A DNA stretch of 64,000 bases from Lingula anatina (Eukaryota > Brachiopoda > Lingulata > Lingulida > Lingulidae). Below are positions 1 to 45,664 of the stretch, in pieces. Each line of letters starts with the position of its first letter. The stretch's first letter is position 1. The stretch lies in assembly GCF_001039355.2 (NCBI RefSeq), contig NW_019776189.1:1-64000 (forward strand), read 5' to 3'. Position numbers and translations under genes: made by a program. The notes under the pieces were generated by a model. That model did not search any database. It had not been told where the DNA came from and worked only from the letters and a program-made list of their open reading frames with translations.

Positions 1-1522
1 GAAACTTGTAGCACTTTTGAAACATAACCAACTTGTTTGAAAAAAAAAAAAAAAATGAACATTGCCAAACAAATCACTCGAAGCAAAATGCAACACTTTC
101 ATTCTGTTATACAAGTACGTTGAACCACTTAGTAATGAAACAGCAATTACTGAAACAGATTTTATGCATGTAAAAATTCAATACAGAAACAGTATGTCAC
201 ATACATACATAGGAAAAATGGGAGTACAGACAAAAATTCAGTTCATGAAAACAGTCCAGTAAAGAACATGTTGGAAAGCCATTTACGCACATGTAAATGA
301 AAGTAATATAATAAATTTCTCCTCAATATGCCCCAGTACTTGCTAAATGTAACTGTACAAATAGTAACATAAAGACAAAGCAAGACATGTCATCTAACAA
401 ATCTATGAGCAAAGATTGAATTTTATTTAATTTTTATTTCAAGTTTGACACCCCAGTAAAATTCATCATATAAAACCCTTGTGAAGAGGGATACATATAC
501 ATACGACGTGACACAATATTAAAATTAAACAAGAATACACACATTTGTAACAGGGTGAATCATTAGCCTAGTGGCTGGTTTTTGAGAAAAAAATTGTAGC
601 ATAACATTTATATCTTCTATTATACCACCAAGTCATAGAAATACATTTTAAACGGAACACAAATACCATATCTTGAGAACAATTACATCAAATATTGAAT
701 GACATAGAAGGGCATCAAAGTTCAGCAAAAGTAAACAAATGACAATGAAAAGCACACAAGTAAACCGGAAGTCATGAAATGTCGTCTGCTGCCACCGCCA
801 AACAGCCTGCCACTGCTTCACAATGCACAAACTGGTGCATGCTGGGAAACAGTGTCACCAAGGCAGTCACACTTAACTCACCTGACTTTGTGTCTAGTAA
901 AGCAGCAGAGGAAAGGAAAAATATATATACTTCTAAGAAAAATAATATTTTTTCTAATGCACACAATGTTAAAACATGAAACCAAATAAAGAGTTTCAGA
1001 GATATAGACTGTTGTAGTTAAATGTATAACAGAGATTAATTATGGTCTGGTCTGCTTCACAAAGTAATTGTATTTTTAGTTGGTCAGAAATTACAAATTA
1101 TTTATGATATCAATGTGTGGGCTTGCTTACATGTGCATGCATGTACACGTGTCTGCATGTCTCAACTTTTCGAAATATTGTTTTTTCCCTCTAGTGATGG
1201 ATTGAATATAAAACTGTGGTGTATTAACCATTGCGAAGATGACCTCCAATCTATTTATTAGAATCTACATGGCAGACCTTCAGAGTATTAAAAACTATGA
1301 CTAGAACAGATCAACCAGTATTTGAACCTAAATAATAGTCATAAACACCAGATATCAAATTCCAACAGAAATCGGCATATATATATCCAATTAATCAACA
1401 CCGAAAAAAGGTAAATTGTAGATAATAATTGGTGAGTCAGTTAGATGAAAACAACATATGAATCAGAATGCAGTATATAAGAAAAATTAGAAGAGAATTT
1501 CAGGTGGTCTAGGTGTTCTTAC
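1..1522 (-). other. Furry intron, no exon recognised
   Basis: This stretch lies downstream of the donor at 1515-1522 and should be intronic. The residues that follow in Furry (the VHQLGCE-like block) were not found here on the minus strand. It is AT-rich with a short poly-A run near base 45. The short open frames at 650-990 show no family resemblance. Confidence 0.6.
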
Positions 1523-18345
<16,823 letters not shown>

Positions 18346-20372
18346 TTCAACTGTGTCTGGGGTCTTTGGATGTAGATATTTGGTTAGGGTAACATCTGTG
18401 AAGAAGAGGATATGAGAAACTGCATTATTTTTTTAAAAATAAATTTAATTTCTTGTGCCAAGTTTAATTAAAATTAAAAATTAAATTTTAAAAAAATAGC
18501 TTGCTGAATATCCTTGGAATTGAGATAATTTTTCCGTAATCACACCATCTTATAGACAGTACATCGCACTTTGTGATGAAAAAATACTTCCTATTGTCAT
18601 TATGTGTTATCAAAAGTTTAATTCTTAGAATTCAAATGGGTTGTTTAAGGTCAGTTTTAATGGGTACATTTAAACAAAGTTTTTCAATCCTCTACAGTTT
18701 GAAGTTAATAGCTGGAAGGGAATGTCAAAAGGTTATCTGTTTCCAGTTTCATAAATCAACTTCCTGTAGACTGCCATACGGAATCATCATTGCAGAAATA
18801 TTGGGTTAACCATTTACAAAGAGTAAAAAATTATACTTGAATAAAAAAGTATCCTCTGAATTCCGAACGTGTTCTGCATATTTGTCACATCAACTTACGC
18901 ATGTTTTACATGATCAATACCACAAAATCCTGTCAGCAATAACATCATTATGTAAAGCAATAAGCAAAATTAGCCTTTTCATCCTGAAGCAAGTGACTCA
19001 AAAGATCAATACAACAATTAATTGAACAATGCATTATGTAGTATAAATCCCAAAATTAAGCCTTAGAGCAGCCTTTCCTATCACTTTACTGATTGTAATG
19101 TGGAATTTAAGATCACAGAATATTGATTAATAACCTAGGTATTTGCTATATAACATCTTAGATCATAGTCTTGTGAGCCTCAAGAGTCCATTCCGAGTTA
19201 TATGAGATCATATCCCTGTATAAACATGCCAAGTATTTGACAAATTTCACGAAAAGAGATTGTTAAGTGACTTTGATCAACTTTTCATATTGCCTTGAAG
19301 GCAAATTACTTATGGACATTACTCTTCCAAAATTGAACAAAGCCAATAAATTATGTTTTACAAAACACCTAGTACATATATAGAAAAATAATTGCTAAAA
19401 ATGCCTAGAGGTCTGAAAAGCCAAATCGGACAAGACACATGAACAGACTTTACATAAATTTACATGATTGCCACTGGTGCAATACTTAATTGAGACCTAT
19501 TTTAAAATCTCTTTTTCCACTTTTGGTCAGTGTATTGCTACATGTAGTTTTGCTTTTTGGTTGCTGGTAGGCTCAACAAAATATACCACAAGCTTTCAAA
19601 TCTTTAATCTAGGCTTCATGTAGAAATGACTTGGATATTTAAGAGTTAAACATGAGGATACATATGATGATAATATGTCAGTAGCAAGTGACATAAAGGT
19701 GCACTTGGTTTGGGGGTCATTTGACACATGCACTTGTGTGTACATTGGCAAGTTGTAAGGAGTGAAATGTTCCTTATACGTGTGGAACTATGAACAAAAA
19801 CATGAATGCAAGATAAATTATGTATGAGGTTTTCCCTCCACGGCCTAGGTGGCGTAAATCATCAGCAGTATTTAGATGACAACGTTAAAAATGCAGAAAT
19901 ACTAACACATTCTTGATATCACTTATACCTTGATGATTTGTGGTGTATCTATAGACTATGCACTTAACGACATATATGGCAATCAATTTGATAAATTTAA
20001 AAAAAACATTTTGTTAAAAAAACTAAAAATATTAATAACTTGTTTTGATAACTTAAGTAGCATAATAGTAGACTAGTCATTTTGCAGCTTATTTATATGT
20101 CTTTTCATTTCATGATGAAATCTATTATTTACTAATTTATTTATTTATTTGACACTAGACTTCAGGTACTGAAGGGGTACTGTGAATGTGACTTTGGCAG
20201 TGTCACCGAGTGTCATTTGCTGTCGGTGTTTAACCTGGTAGGAACGACCGTAGTAACGACACACATGCAAAAAATGCTGTATAATTGCAGACAAAGTCCA
20301 TTTTATGATTATGGTCCATGCACAATAATTTTGTCCTAGGCAAACTCCAAAACATTTTTTTCTTGAACTTAC

Positions 20373-20448
20373 CTTGCTGATTGTTTTCTTGGGCCTCTAA
20401 TGTTGCCTCGTTCTCACTGCCGCTCACCGGAAGTGTTCCGAGAATCAC
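20373..20448 (-). other. FRY: Furry first exon, probably 5' UTR
   Basis: An open stretch ends in a consensus donor (GCAAG|GTAAGT, donor GT at 20371-20372) that joins in frame to the next exon at 18395. The frame is open only back to a TAA just before 20448 and has no ATG, so it is read here as untranslated. The upstream boundary is a guess. A second donor-like ATG|GTAAGT lies ~7 bp further upstream and could be an alternative exon end. Confidence 0.5.
20426..20435 (+). promoter_or_regulatory. ETS-type site ACCGGAAGTG at the Furry/coronin-7 divergent promoter
   Basis: The ten bases ACCGGAAGTG match the ETS/GABP consensus and lie inside the first Furry exon, ~540 bp from the coronin-7 ATG. The 20449-20975 interval between the two head-to-head genes is likely a shared promoter. 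The same ten bases recur at the UFM1 start. Confidence 0.5.
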
Positions 20449-20975
20449 TTACCATTGGTCAATTCCGTGGGCCGACAAATGGGGAGCAATCATGGGAAAT
20501 AATATTTCTTTTTTTCCTTTATTGATCCGACGACACGTTTATTTGTATCATATTTACACCAAACACATTTGCTATTACTTAAATTTTATTTGCAGCATCA
20601 CAAGCCATCGTTGTATTTAGCATCTGTTAGTAAGCAAATCCAAGCTAATAAATTCTCCCTGTCCTCATTTCCATAAGTAGGTCACAACCAGAAACCGTGC
20701 ACTCACATTTGTGACAGAAATAGGGGGAGGGTCTCCCTAAATAAATACAACAGTAGCCTAGATAGCAGAGTAAGTATGAAATACCGTTATGTTCACTAAA
20801 ATCAGTCATTTTGCAATTTAGAGGAAAAAAATGCGCAAGTTGAAATGATTAAATTAGCTGTGGGCTATGTAACAAAGGGTAACCGGCTCACTTCCTTGTT
20901 TGCTGACACACTTTGACTTAAAAATTTTTTTAATGTTTTTCTTCCTTTTTTCTCCAAAGCATCCTGCATTTCACG

Positions 20976-33326
<12,351 letters not shown>

Positions 33327-36300
33327 AGACACTCGCAATTCACACATTAACTGTTATGACAGTTACTTACCTATACCAGATAGTTTTAGGTGACATTTTG
33401 TCTGAAGATATTCTGATATTTGTTGTCTGCAGTTGAGTGCAGTTTGGTGATGTTGCCATTCCAATATTATGTTGAGGGATAATGGTGAACAGGTTGAAAA
33501 CAATGATTATTGCATGAAACAAAAAGGATGGAGAATTCCACTATTTTGAAATGTGAAGTTTCAAAGGCAAGGTGCATTGTTATCAGGTTTTGTAAGTTCA
33601 TTACTAAATGTCTGTATTATTCTGTGTTATTCTCCTTGTTACATTTTGACTGCTGAATGAATGTTTTGTGTACTCATTTACAATTTAAGCTCTCCACAAC
33701 TACTGCACTTAATCAATTATTATTTGCCTTTGTTGCTGTCACTGAAGTTCAAGAATGCAAATGCAATTACTGATATTTTCATATCGACTTTTTACAAATG
33801 GTATCCTGGATAGATCTAATACAGTCAGAGTGACAAAATTCTTCTGATTACTTTCCATGTAAAACTTTGGTGCTATGAACTGATCACTACTATCAGTATA
33901 TCCAACTGCATACAAAATAGTATTCACTTTTTTATATAAAAAAATCTGTATTATCAGAAAGTAGAAAGTGCAAAAGATGAACTAGACCAAGAAAGAAGAT
34001 CTTATTTCTTAACACAGATGTAATCTAATTGGAATCCACATATATCAGCAAATGTTGATGTTTTCTATTTTTTCACTTGTATACTAAAACCGATCTCAGT
34101 TTTTGCAATGCCCAAACAGGGCGGGCAAAATAATGTAATATCCACTAATTCCATGTCTCATTCCCCAGACTTGTTCTTGATTCTCATTTCTGATAACCCT
34201 TTTGAATAACACAGCTTTACTTTGCTTTTAAAGATAGTGAATTGTACTGGTTTTATATGTAAATGTTACTACATGCACATGTATCATACATGATGTATGG
34301 AAAGAAAACCTGAAATAGGCTATGTTAAAATAAGCTACAGCCCTTTTACGTCCCTATGCCATTACTATCTCACAGTTATTACATTATTCCACCACAGTAT
34401 AAATTTTCCTGACAAAAGTGTGATGTATTATTATAAGTATGAGGAGCTTTCTGTAAGTATTATGCTTTTTTAATCAAATACATGCCTTTATGATCAATGA
34501 AAGAGACAAATTTTCTGAACCAGGGAGTAATGGTATAGAAGCAGGAGGGTACTGCTGCAAGGGCATATTGATGCAAATGAATTAGAATGAGATATTTCTG
34601 ACTATTGGCAGATTTCTGACTTTTTGGGAGCCAAATATATCATTGGCCTAGGCACCACCTGGACCCCATGCCATATTTTCTGACTTTTTCACTAAACAGC
34701 AGTCTCATCCCTAGGTATACAGTATATCACCATTTGTGCTAGGGTGAGTCACGATGTGGGGGTATAAAAAGACAAGTTTCTATTTTTTCTTATACAACAT
34801 GCAGTTTTAAATGCCTGCCATGTGTGAACAAAAGTGTAAATAGACTAAGATGCAATAATATTAATCTGATATTAATAAAGTCCTCACTTAAAAGAGAATT
34901 CAAAACTGAATTTTATAATTGTACCGTCTTGGGAACCACTTAGTTAAGCAGAGATTCACTTATTGTAGTAGTCACAAAGACTTTTGTTAGATCCGATTAT
35001 GTGACCAATTAGTAAATATGTTCTACAGTTTACCTAAGTTTTTGTTTTATGTGTCAATATGTATATATATATACACACATATAACGGACAACAAAAGAAA
35101 TGCAAGTATACGTAATGGTTAAATTAGCTTGTCAAAGTAAAAACTTCTTGTAGATCAGCAAGATGTAGCTAGCAAGCATTTAGAAATATGAATTTGTGTT
35201 CATGTAAAGGGGTTTGTAGGAAAGCCATTTAACAATTTAGTACCCAACATGTGCTGCAATAAGTGCTGACAATACCAGTCTTGCCTTTTTAATTTTCTCT
35301 AAGCCACAGCATGGTTAAAGCTGTAAAGAAATCACATTTTGAGTTATTTTTTAAACCTTAATCGGAGAACAAATGTGACAATCCTATTTCATATCACTTG
35401 GCTAGTGTATTTGTGACATTTCTAGCAAGTTGGAAATATGGTGTCAACGTGTTTCAGTCCATCAAACGTTGACATTCTTATCTCATATAATTGCTTTTCT
35501 CTTGATGTTCAGTATTTACTCAGCATTTACAGTGGATTGTTATGCTTATGATTTTATTATGCTTTAAACAAGGGACAAGCTTGCCTTTGATTATATAAGT
35601 ATTATCCCCCCCCCAACTCCCCTCGTTATCTTTACTCATCCCATGATATAAGCCTGAAATCAACATGAAAACATATGAATAAATGTTATTTATTCAATTT
35701 CCACAATTGTTTTTTTTTTTTTTCATTTTTGTGCCTATTAGGAATGACTGCACCAACTGACAGATGTTCAAAAGCAAAAATAAAGATATTCAATCCAATT
35801 GAAGATCAAAAGTTCTCTTTTCACAATTTTAAGTAACTACTGACAGCGAGTTTTATTATCAAAATGTCGAGAAACTATCAATGACTTTGTGATAGAAAAT
35901 GTGACCACAAGTGCACTTCCTGACCTGAACTTGCTTTGCTAATGCCAAAATCTATTACATAAACTGTTTCATATAGAATGATTTTTATTGCACTAAAACA
36001 TAAATGATGCAGGTATATATCAATTGTCTTTTTATAATTTAAAAAAGGTTTCCTTACAATGACTGATACTGACTTAATATTATAAGTTTTCTTACAGTGA
36101 AAAATGTACATATACAGGTACAAATTGTTTGATATCATTTAAACAGTTGGTTTATAGCAGATTAATAGGTTTATTAGTTTTACATTATATGCATTGAAAA
36201 AATTCCTATAAATAAAAGACAATGGCATGATTTGATCCAAAACAAGTACACTCAAACGTTACAGGTTTCACTCACAGCTTATATAAGGAAACTTAACGTA

Positions 36301-36851
36301 TTAGTGCACCACCCTTTAACTAGCCAGCAGAATGAGACAAAACTATAGCGACCAAGAACAACTGACCTGAATATGTTGCACAAAGCATAAAAAGTTTTTT
36401 TACATACTTTTTCTGTTGTGAATTTAGATTAACAGACAATTCCCAAAATAAAAGTGGCATTTTAAATAACCTTAGTTTCCACGTTTAGTTTTAAATAAAG
36501 GAATCCAAGATTAAAGAAACAACTTTTCAGATAACAAATATCACAATACACATGCTACATAAAAAATACTGAAATTGTTGACGGGGAAGCAATTAAGTTT
36601 ATCGTCTACTTCTTGAGAAATTTGCCCTTTCAAATTTTACTTTAACTACGTGGTACAGAAGATATGGTCCAATATTTCCAAAAGAATGACCCTTGGAAAA
36701 AATTATCTGTGAGAGCCATGGAAAAGTTTCAATACGTGTGTCTCATGCCTTCATGCATTTTAGCTATTGATATGAGATGTTATGGTTTCCAGTATGAACT
36801 TCTCCATCTCAGAGTATATCCTATATGTCCTATGAAGTCAATAGTTTTATG
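33327..36851. other. Convergent intergenic stretch: 3' UTRs of coronin-7 and UFM1
   Basis: No coding region is supported. Candidate plus-strand AATAAA signals for coronin-7 lie near 34,873, 35,678 and 35,779. Reverse-complement signals (TTTATT at 35984-35989 and near 36,169) could end UFM1. Short homopolymers occur at about 35,606 (C) and 35,710 (T). The open frames at 33,739-33,927 and 35,878-36,138 have no recognisable features. Confidence 0.6.
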
Positions 36852-39713
<2,862 letters not shown>

Positions 39714-39720
39714 GCTAAAA

Positions 39721-39730
39721 ACCGGAAGTG
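39721..39730 (+). promoter_or_regulatory. ETS-type site ACCGGAAGTG at the UFM1 start
   Basis: Same ten bases as at the Furry start, 8 bp upstream of the split UFM1 ATG. The 39714-40134 interval separates UFM1 from the divergent sushi-Kunitz gene and is a likely bidirectional promoter. Confidence 0.5.
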
Positions 39731-40134
39731 ACACGCTGAGTTGAAAGTCTCGCATATTCACGTTTTCTATGTGAGGTCACCTGATATTCAAGCCTCCACC
39801 GCGAAATTCAAAACAAGGAAGTAAAGTGCTACGCCCACTTCGTACTTAAAACTGGAAATCGTCTGCTATGTGTTTTTAAAATACTGCGACATGATTTGAT
39901 TGATTGTTAAACAGAATAATTCATCACTAAATACAAGAAGTTGTAAGTTGCAAGTAAGTACTATAGTCTTAAACTCTAACATGACAACACTTGTCCCGAG
40001 ACATTTTATCAGCTGGCAATGTTTACAGTACAGCATGATCTTGGTACCCAATGTTAGGCTTACATTGGTAATGTCTCTTTCCTTATCTTTAAACTTTAAG
40101 TCACGTGGCTGACACTACTCGCCCACTGTACAAA

Positions 40135-43100
40135 ATGGCGAGGACCTGGCGTTGCCTGCAGGCGTTGACTTTAGTTCTGTTATTTATAACGCCCTATTCA
40201 GTTATATCTCAAGGGTACGATGGAGATCTGCCCGTTGAGGAAGTTGAAATATATGATAGGGAAGAAGACCCCGAGGATCGAGGTGTAAATTCTGCAGACG
40301 AAGGTAAAAAATAAAATATTTTAAGTCGGCCAGTCTCTATCGGGGTAGCCTATGGACACCGGCCAAACGTCTTATTCAATAGTGTGTGAACTTGAACGTC
40401 TGTTCAGAGATAAGGTGTTGTCAGAGGTCTTTACCTCTGTAGGAGTGCAGGCTCACGTGCAGCTGTTTATGTCCAATATTGCATGAAAACCATACTTGTT
40501 TTTATGGTTGGATGTATAGAAATTGATAAACAAATAAAAACAAAGATGATAAATCAGTTTTTAGTGATAACGTGCACTTCTGTGATAGATACAAATAGAT
40601 GTACAAGTTTTGAAAATGGCTCAATTTTTATTTGATGTGCCTATTTTACAGCTGAGGCTATAAAAAGTGATATTTATTTTTATTATTTATATATTTATTT
40701 AGATTATTCAAGATAAAGTCACATATTGATAGAATAGATTTATATACTAATGGAGATTTGATGTTATTATTTGTCAGATGAAAATAACATTTTAGTGTTT
40801 TTAAACTTTTTATATTCAGACATAACCATATTCTTGATGATATCTTGATATAATTTCTGTATTTCTCTAGCGTTCCCCACAAATTGCAATCCTCCCGTAC
40901 CTCCAGAGAATGGTTACATAGAAGGCACAGAGACTAAACTAGGTTCACAGGTCACATTGAAATGTAACCCAGGGTTTTACCTAGTCGGCACCTCTACTAT
41001 GAGGTGTTTGGCAGTCCCAGGGCTGGCAAGGAAGCTGATCTGGGACCCACAGGACCAGTATTACTGTGAAGGTGGGTGGGGCTGTCTGGCTTCTAGTCCT
41101 AGGGCTCATTCCCCATGAATCTGTCGTTCTACATAAATCCAACTCCGTGGCAACTCTCAATGAATGCAGTGAGATTAACAGATTAATATGCCTCCTTTTG
41201 GCATTGGATAGAATACAGAAAAGCTAGTGATTAAATGAGTATATTGGTAATGAGCCTTCAGAAAATGAAAAGTAAATAAGATCAACAAAGACTTTTGTTA
41301 TCTTAACATTCCTTGCTAAAAATTAAAGTTTATCTAAATTAAAGTTTATCTAAATTAAAAGAGCTGCTACTGGAATTGTTTTTTAATGGTGTTCTTGTCC
41401 ACTGGATCATTATTTGTGCATTGAGATAATAGACTGCTTTAAAAAATATTCATCCAATACTCTTTTTCTGGAAAATCTGAGAAAGGATTCTATCTCCTTT
41501 TTGTGGAGTTCATTCTTTAAATTTGTTAAAGTAAGAGTTTACAAAGATGATGGATTTTCTGTGACATGATAAAAAATGGGGAAAGTCAGGGGAGGGGAAG
41601 ACACTTAACCTCAATTAAGATGGCCATGAACTGGGCAATTTGCTTCCAGTGGTGAGGTAGTTACAATCAAACATCATTTTTAGGTAAATTGTATCAACCC
41701 AAGTTAACTGTAAACGTGCCTGAATTAAGTCAAGGTGTGGGTTTCATGATCCTGTTGTTTAAGTTAGTTATCCCTTCTGTTCATTTCCCACTATCTGCAT
41801 ATGGTAATTTTTCACAAATTTTGAAAATTCCACTCATTCCAGTATTTCATTATTTTAAGATTCTATTTCACAAATGAAAATAATGTCTGATGTGATCACA
41901 AACAGATCTTCAAAACTTCTAATTACCGTTGTCAAGATTTCAGAGAAAACTTCTCCTACATTTTCCTACGCAAATAGCAAATAGATATCTTAAATCATCT
42001 TTGACTGGGATGAAAAAAATTATCAATCTTGTACAACGTGAGAAGAATCTAATACTTTTAAGCTGTTCTGATCTTTAAGAAATGTGACATGTATTTTTAA
42101 TGTCACATTATGTTGGAGTTATACTTTGGTTATAATATAATAACATTTTCATTTTACACCTATCTTCTGGTTATAATTTTTTTAATTCTGTATAATTAAG
42201 ATTTAGATGCTTAAATTACAATTTTGAATGACATATACAAGTATAGAAAGCTTTAGTATTTATCTTGTAAACTCTTAACAGAAAGAGAAGTAGTGCAAGC
42301 ACCACAAATCCAAGAATTGTTTGATGATGAAGAAGGAGATCCAGAAGAAAACGAACTAGTACACAAAGATTCATTGAATGGTGTTGAAATTGAGCAAGAA
42401 GAGGAAGAAAAAGAGGAAGAAGTGGAGGAAGCCAGTAATCGCCCAGATGACAGTGAATTCTTTGAAGAACCAGTTATGCTCCAAGGATCAGAATCAAGAA
42501 AAGGTTGGAAGCACTGAAGCATATTTATTTGGAAAACAAACAGGCCTGCAGCCAGCAATTTCAAAAGGGGAGTTCTTTTTCTGAAAAAGTGGACCTTTTT
42601 CCATATAAATGTCATGTACATAGATCAAATTTTACCCAGAGTGGACCTTTTCCCAGCAAAAGGGGTGGTTCTTTTGAACCCCCCCCCGAACCCCCCCCCT
42701 GGGTACGGGCCTGACAAATCTTACTTAACATTGAATCGCAGGTGTATGTAGTATTGTACAAAAATGTGTTATGGATGATTGAATTGCAAATGTAAAATTT
42801 AATGTAAAATGTAAGATGTAAAATGTAAGATATCAGGTGTATATTTTACATACTGGAAAGTATTTTTGAAAAATGTCATTGGATATATGGAATTGGAATC
42901 TGTTTTTCATAATGAAAGATTTTGGTGAATAAACAAATACATAAATAATCAAAGAAAAACAATATTTCTGTTTGCACTGTTTTGCTGTATTTCAGAAAAT
43001 CCATCAAAAATGACAGAGTTGCCAGAACTCTGCAGCTATCCTAAGGTGGAGGGTCCATGCAAGGCATCCTTTCCCAGATATTACTATAATATGGAGACGG

Positions 43101-43192
43101 GAGACTGCCAGTTGTTTACCTATGGGGGTTGCCGAGGTAACAAAAATAGATTCAAAACAGTGGAAGACTGTGAAGAGACTTGTGTTCAGTGA
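40135..43192 (+). CDS. Secreted sushi/acidic/Kunitz-domain protein, 4 exons, complete
   Basis: Predicted extracellular serine-protease inhibitor of 262 aa. Exon 1 (40135-40303) encodes a signal peptide (hydrophobic LTLVLLFITPYSVI, residues ~11-24) and an acidic stretch. Exon 2 (40871-41071) encodes one sushi/CCP module with four cysteines (NCNPPVPPENGYIEG ... VTLKCNPGFYLVG ... MRCLAV ... QYYCE). Exon 3 (42282-42503) is very acidic (EQEEEEKEEEVEEA). Exon 4 (42996-43192) is a BPTI/Kunitz domain with all six cysteines and the YYYN, FTYGGCRGNKNRF and C-terminal CEETC motifs. The P1 position is Lys (GPCKA), typical of trypsin/plasmin-type inhibitors. All introns are phase 1, one module per exon. 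The ATG was chosen because it starts the signal peptide. AATAAA lies at 43251-43256. No specific orthologue is recognised. Confidence 0.9.
41136..41245. mobile_element. Degenerate MITE fragment related to the element at 48.2 kb
   Basis: In intron 2 of the sushi-Kunitz gene. It aligns by eye with 48,235-48,335: AACTCCGTGGCAACTCTC / AACTCCACGGGGACTCTC, then GAATGCA-GATTAACA-TTAATATGCCTC-TTGGCATTG-TAGAA-ACAGAAAAG in the same order. The far inverted end was not found. Confidence 0.6.
42541..42713. mobile_element. CAGGCCCGTAGCC-type MITE, copy 1
   Basis: Starts CAGGCCTGCAGCCAGCAATT and ends GGTACGGGCCTG, imperfect inverted ends. The interior (CTTTTTCTGAAAAAGTGGAC, GGTGGTTCTTTTGA and poly-C runs) matches the copy at 50229-50393. 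It sits in intron 3 of the sushi-Kunitz gene. Confidence 0.8.
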
Positions 43193-43250
43193 AACTGTAA
43201 ATTTGACTGAAATTTGATTTTAATGTGACTGTTGAAAATTTGCGTCGTCT

Positions 43251-43256
43251 AATAAA
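43251..43256 (+). terminator. Polyadenylation signal AATAAA for the sushi-Kunitz gene
   Basis: Canonical hexamer 59 bp after the stop; a second AATAAA lies at about 43442. Confidence 0.6.
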
Positions 43257-45011
43257 GAAGTGGTGCCAAAAGTATGAGCAGTACGTGGTCAAACCACATG
43301 TGAAAAGAATAAGTCATTTGTATCTCACTTAACAGGTCAACAGGTGCTCCTCTTGTGCCAAATTGAAATGGTGTATTTATTGTAAAAAAAATTCATGTTA
43401 CCATGGAAATTGTGCAATTGATTATTTAAGTGCTGTTGATTAATAAACCTTGGACACATTGTCATCAGGGAATTTCTGGTCTGAGTGATAATTATAATTA
43501 GAAAAAACATCATTCTTAATATTTTTGTTGATTTAATATCGAAAAGATTAGGAATTTTGATGAAAGTAAAAATTCCTTATTGTAGAATTTGTCATTTGAA
43601 AGGCACTGCAGGGTATTTGAAATGATATTCAATAGGATAGCTATGGTCTCCAGTGCAAGAAGAACAAGTCTCATTCTGCAAGTCATACTTTCGATTGCTA
43701 GTTATCCTGGTTCAATGGTGATTTTTAGGCCAAAGATGAAACCTCTTTAGATCTTTGGTGAACTTCGTACATATATATTTGGCACTTAAGTTCAGATTTT
43801 TAAACTTTTTCAATTTTCAAGGGATGGGTGAAATGAAATGAGGAGAGAAAAAAGATAAAATACCTCGTTGTTGATGATTAACTTGCATTGTGTGTTTATT
43901 AATGCTTAAGAGGTAGCAGCAATCTGACCTGTGTGTTGTATACAAGTCCATATGGTGGGTAAATATTGAATGTAAATAAATACCCTGGTAGAAAATCGGA
44001 AAATCATGTTGGTGACATTAGATTTGTGGAGCTGGATAGGGTAGCCGTTTTTCATAATCATTTTAATCTCTGTGAAGGACGTTTAAGGTTATCTTTGCAC
44101 ATGCTGTCTTATATAAGGTTGATATAACATCATTGATACTGTTTTATGTATAATTTATATTCATTAATTCATTCTAATTATCTATACGTTTCACATCTCA
44201 TAATAAAACAACTGGTATTAATTTTTCATAAAATGGCTGCTGCGTTATCGTTCGTTGGTTGTTTGTAACAGTTGGATTAAAGCATGAGCGTAGGAATCGA
44301 AGAGGCTGACCAACCCCCCTCCTCCTCCATGCTTTTCAACCTCACGCACGAAGCAAGGCAGGAAAGGGATCCAGTCAAACGTACAGGGACGTATATTTGA
44401 ATAAATAATTAAAATATTACTTCTCTGGACAAAGTCCCTGCGATATTCATCTTGAATTCAAGCGACATTCAAGTTGAAATGCACTTCGCTCCGTCGCAAA
44501 ATTTGAGTGGAACGGACCCTCTCTAAGTAAAAATTTGCTTCCAGGATTCTCCTGCTACAGTGTACTGTGTGTTACAGTTCTTGGATATTGTGTTTCCCGA
44601 AAGGAACGTAAAATATACCCTTAGTTCTCCATAGTGAGAAAATAATAGATATTTTGATATCTTTTGATTATTGTCACAACTTAATTGGCATTTACACACG
44701 ATCAGTCCTGCAAGACAGCTATTGAGCGTGTTAAACTGACTTCATCTGTATATACGCCCCTTCATCGTTACTACCCCGCAGGGCATCGTTACTCCCCCAT
44801 ACCTTAGACATAATAACGAATTTTGTCCATGCCCATACTGACCGCAGTGTAGAATCCCTTCCCCCGTTAAAATTGCGACACATAAAATGTAATTTAAGGT
44901 CCTTACTGTGAACACAACAATTTAATCTAAATACGCCAGCCAGGGACTCGAAATTGACAAACGTCAGATGAGAAGCAACGGTGCGGAAGGTATCGACGCA
45001 AAGGCAAATCG

Positions 45012-45047
45012 ATACGGGCATGGACCTAATTAGGTCCATGATACGGG
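45012..45047. mobile_element. Tiny perfect palindrome (22 bp) with 7-bp flanking direct repeats
   Basis: 45019-45040 is a perfect palindrome beginning CATGGACCTAAT and ending GTCCATG. ATACGGG lies directly on both sides (45012-45018 and 45041-45047). The arrangement of inverted ends plus direct repeats is that of a transposon insertion or minimal remnant. Compare 57410-57470. Confidence 0.55.
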
Positions 45048-45664
45048 TAATATCCTAATTTTGCTTGATGACGACACGGGACGTAAAGAGGTGAGCCCAC
45101 ATAGTATTTATGTAATCACATTCTTGATAAGTTTGATGACTGTGATGGTTCTCACAAAAATAACGTATTTCAGGTAACTTAAAAGCAGTTGATTTCATTC
45201 GGGTTTTGTTCGCAACAGTTGATTATAAGATATTTTTATTTTAGTTCTTATACTGACAAGTTTGAAAACGGCTATGAAAATATACGTGTATCTGTAGCAA
45301 CTGTGCGATTGTGTGGAGGTGACTGGTAAGACAGACCTACAAATAGGCAATTACCATCTCAAACCGAAAGTGGTATAAAAGATAAAATACGCCGGTTTTG
45401 TGCTGCGCAGGTATACAATTAAGTTTCGGGGTGAACTGCATTTAGAACCTCTTACGAAATATTGCGATATGATTAAAATTCATAAGGTGCAAAATAAAAG
45501 CAGTCCAAAAAAGAGAAACTGTTAAATCCATAGCTTTGTCTTTATAAATGAAATCCAATGCGTCCATAACATTGTCATATAATGACCCCTAAAGAATGAT
45601 ATCTCTTACTGTGAACAAAAAAGGGAAATACTAGTACATTATTAATATATTTTGCATTGCAAAC

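Larger units (their letters stand above)
43193..45664. other. Intergenic, between sushi-Kunitz and GT31 genes
   Basis: 3' UTR sequence of the upstream gene, then AT-rich sequence. The patch 44,270-44,560 is less AT-rich, without recognised coding. The 102-residue open frame on minus at 44,731-45,039 shows no features. The small palindrome at 45019-45040 is listed separately. Confidence 0.6.

Noticed and set aside
648-989. Overlapping open frames that might be a further Furry exon
   Set aside because: None matches the residues expected next in Furry, and no acceptor-donor pair in the right phase was found.
44731-45039. 102-residue open frame on the minus strand
   Set aside because: No signal, domain or splice context; the composition looks random and the frame runs through a small palindrome.
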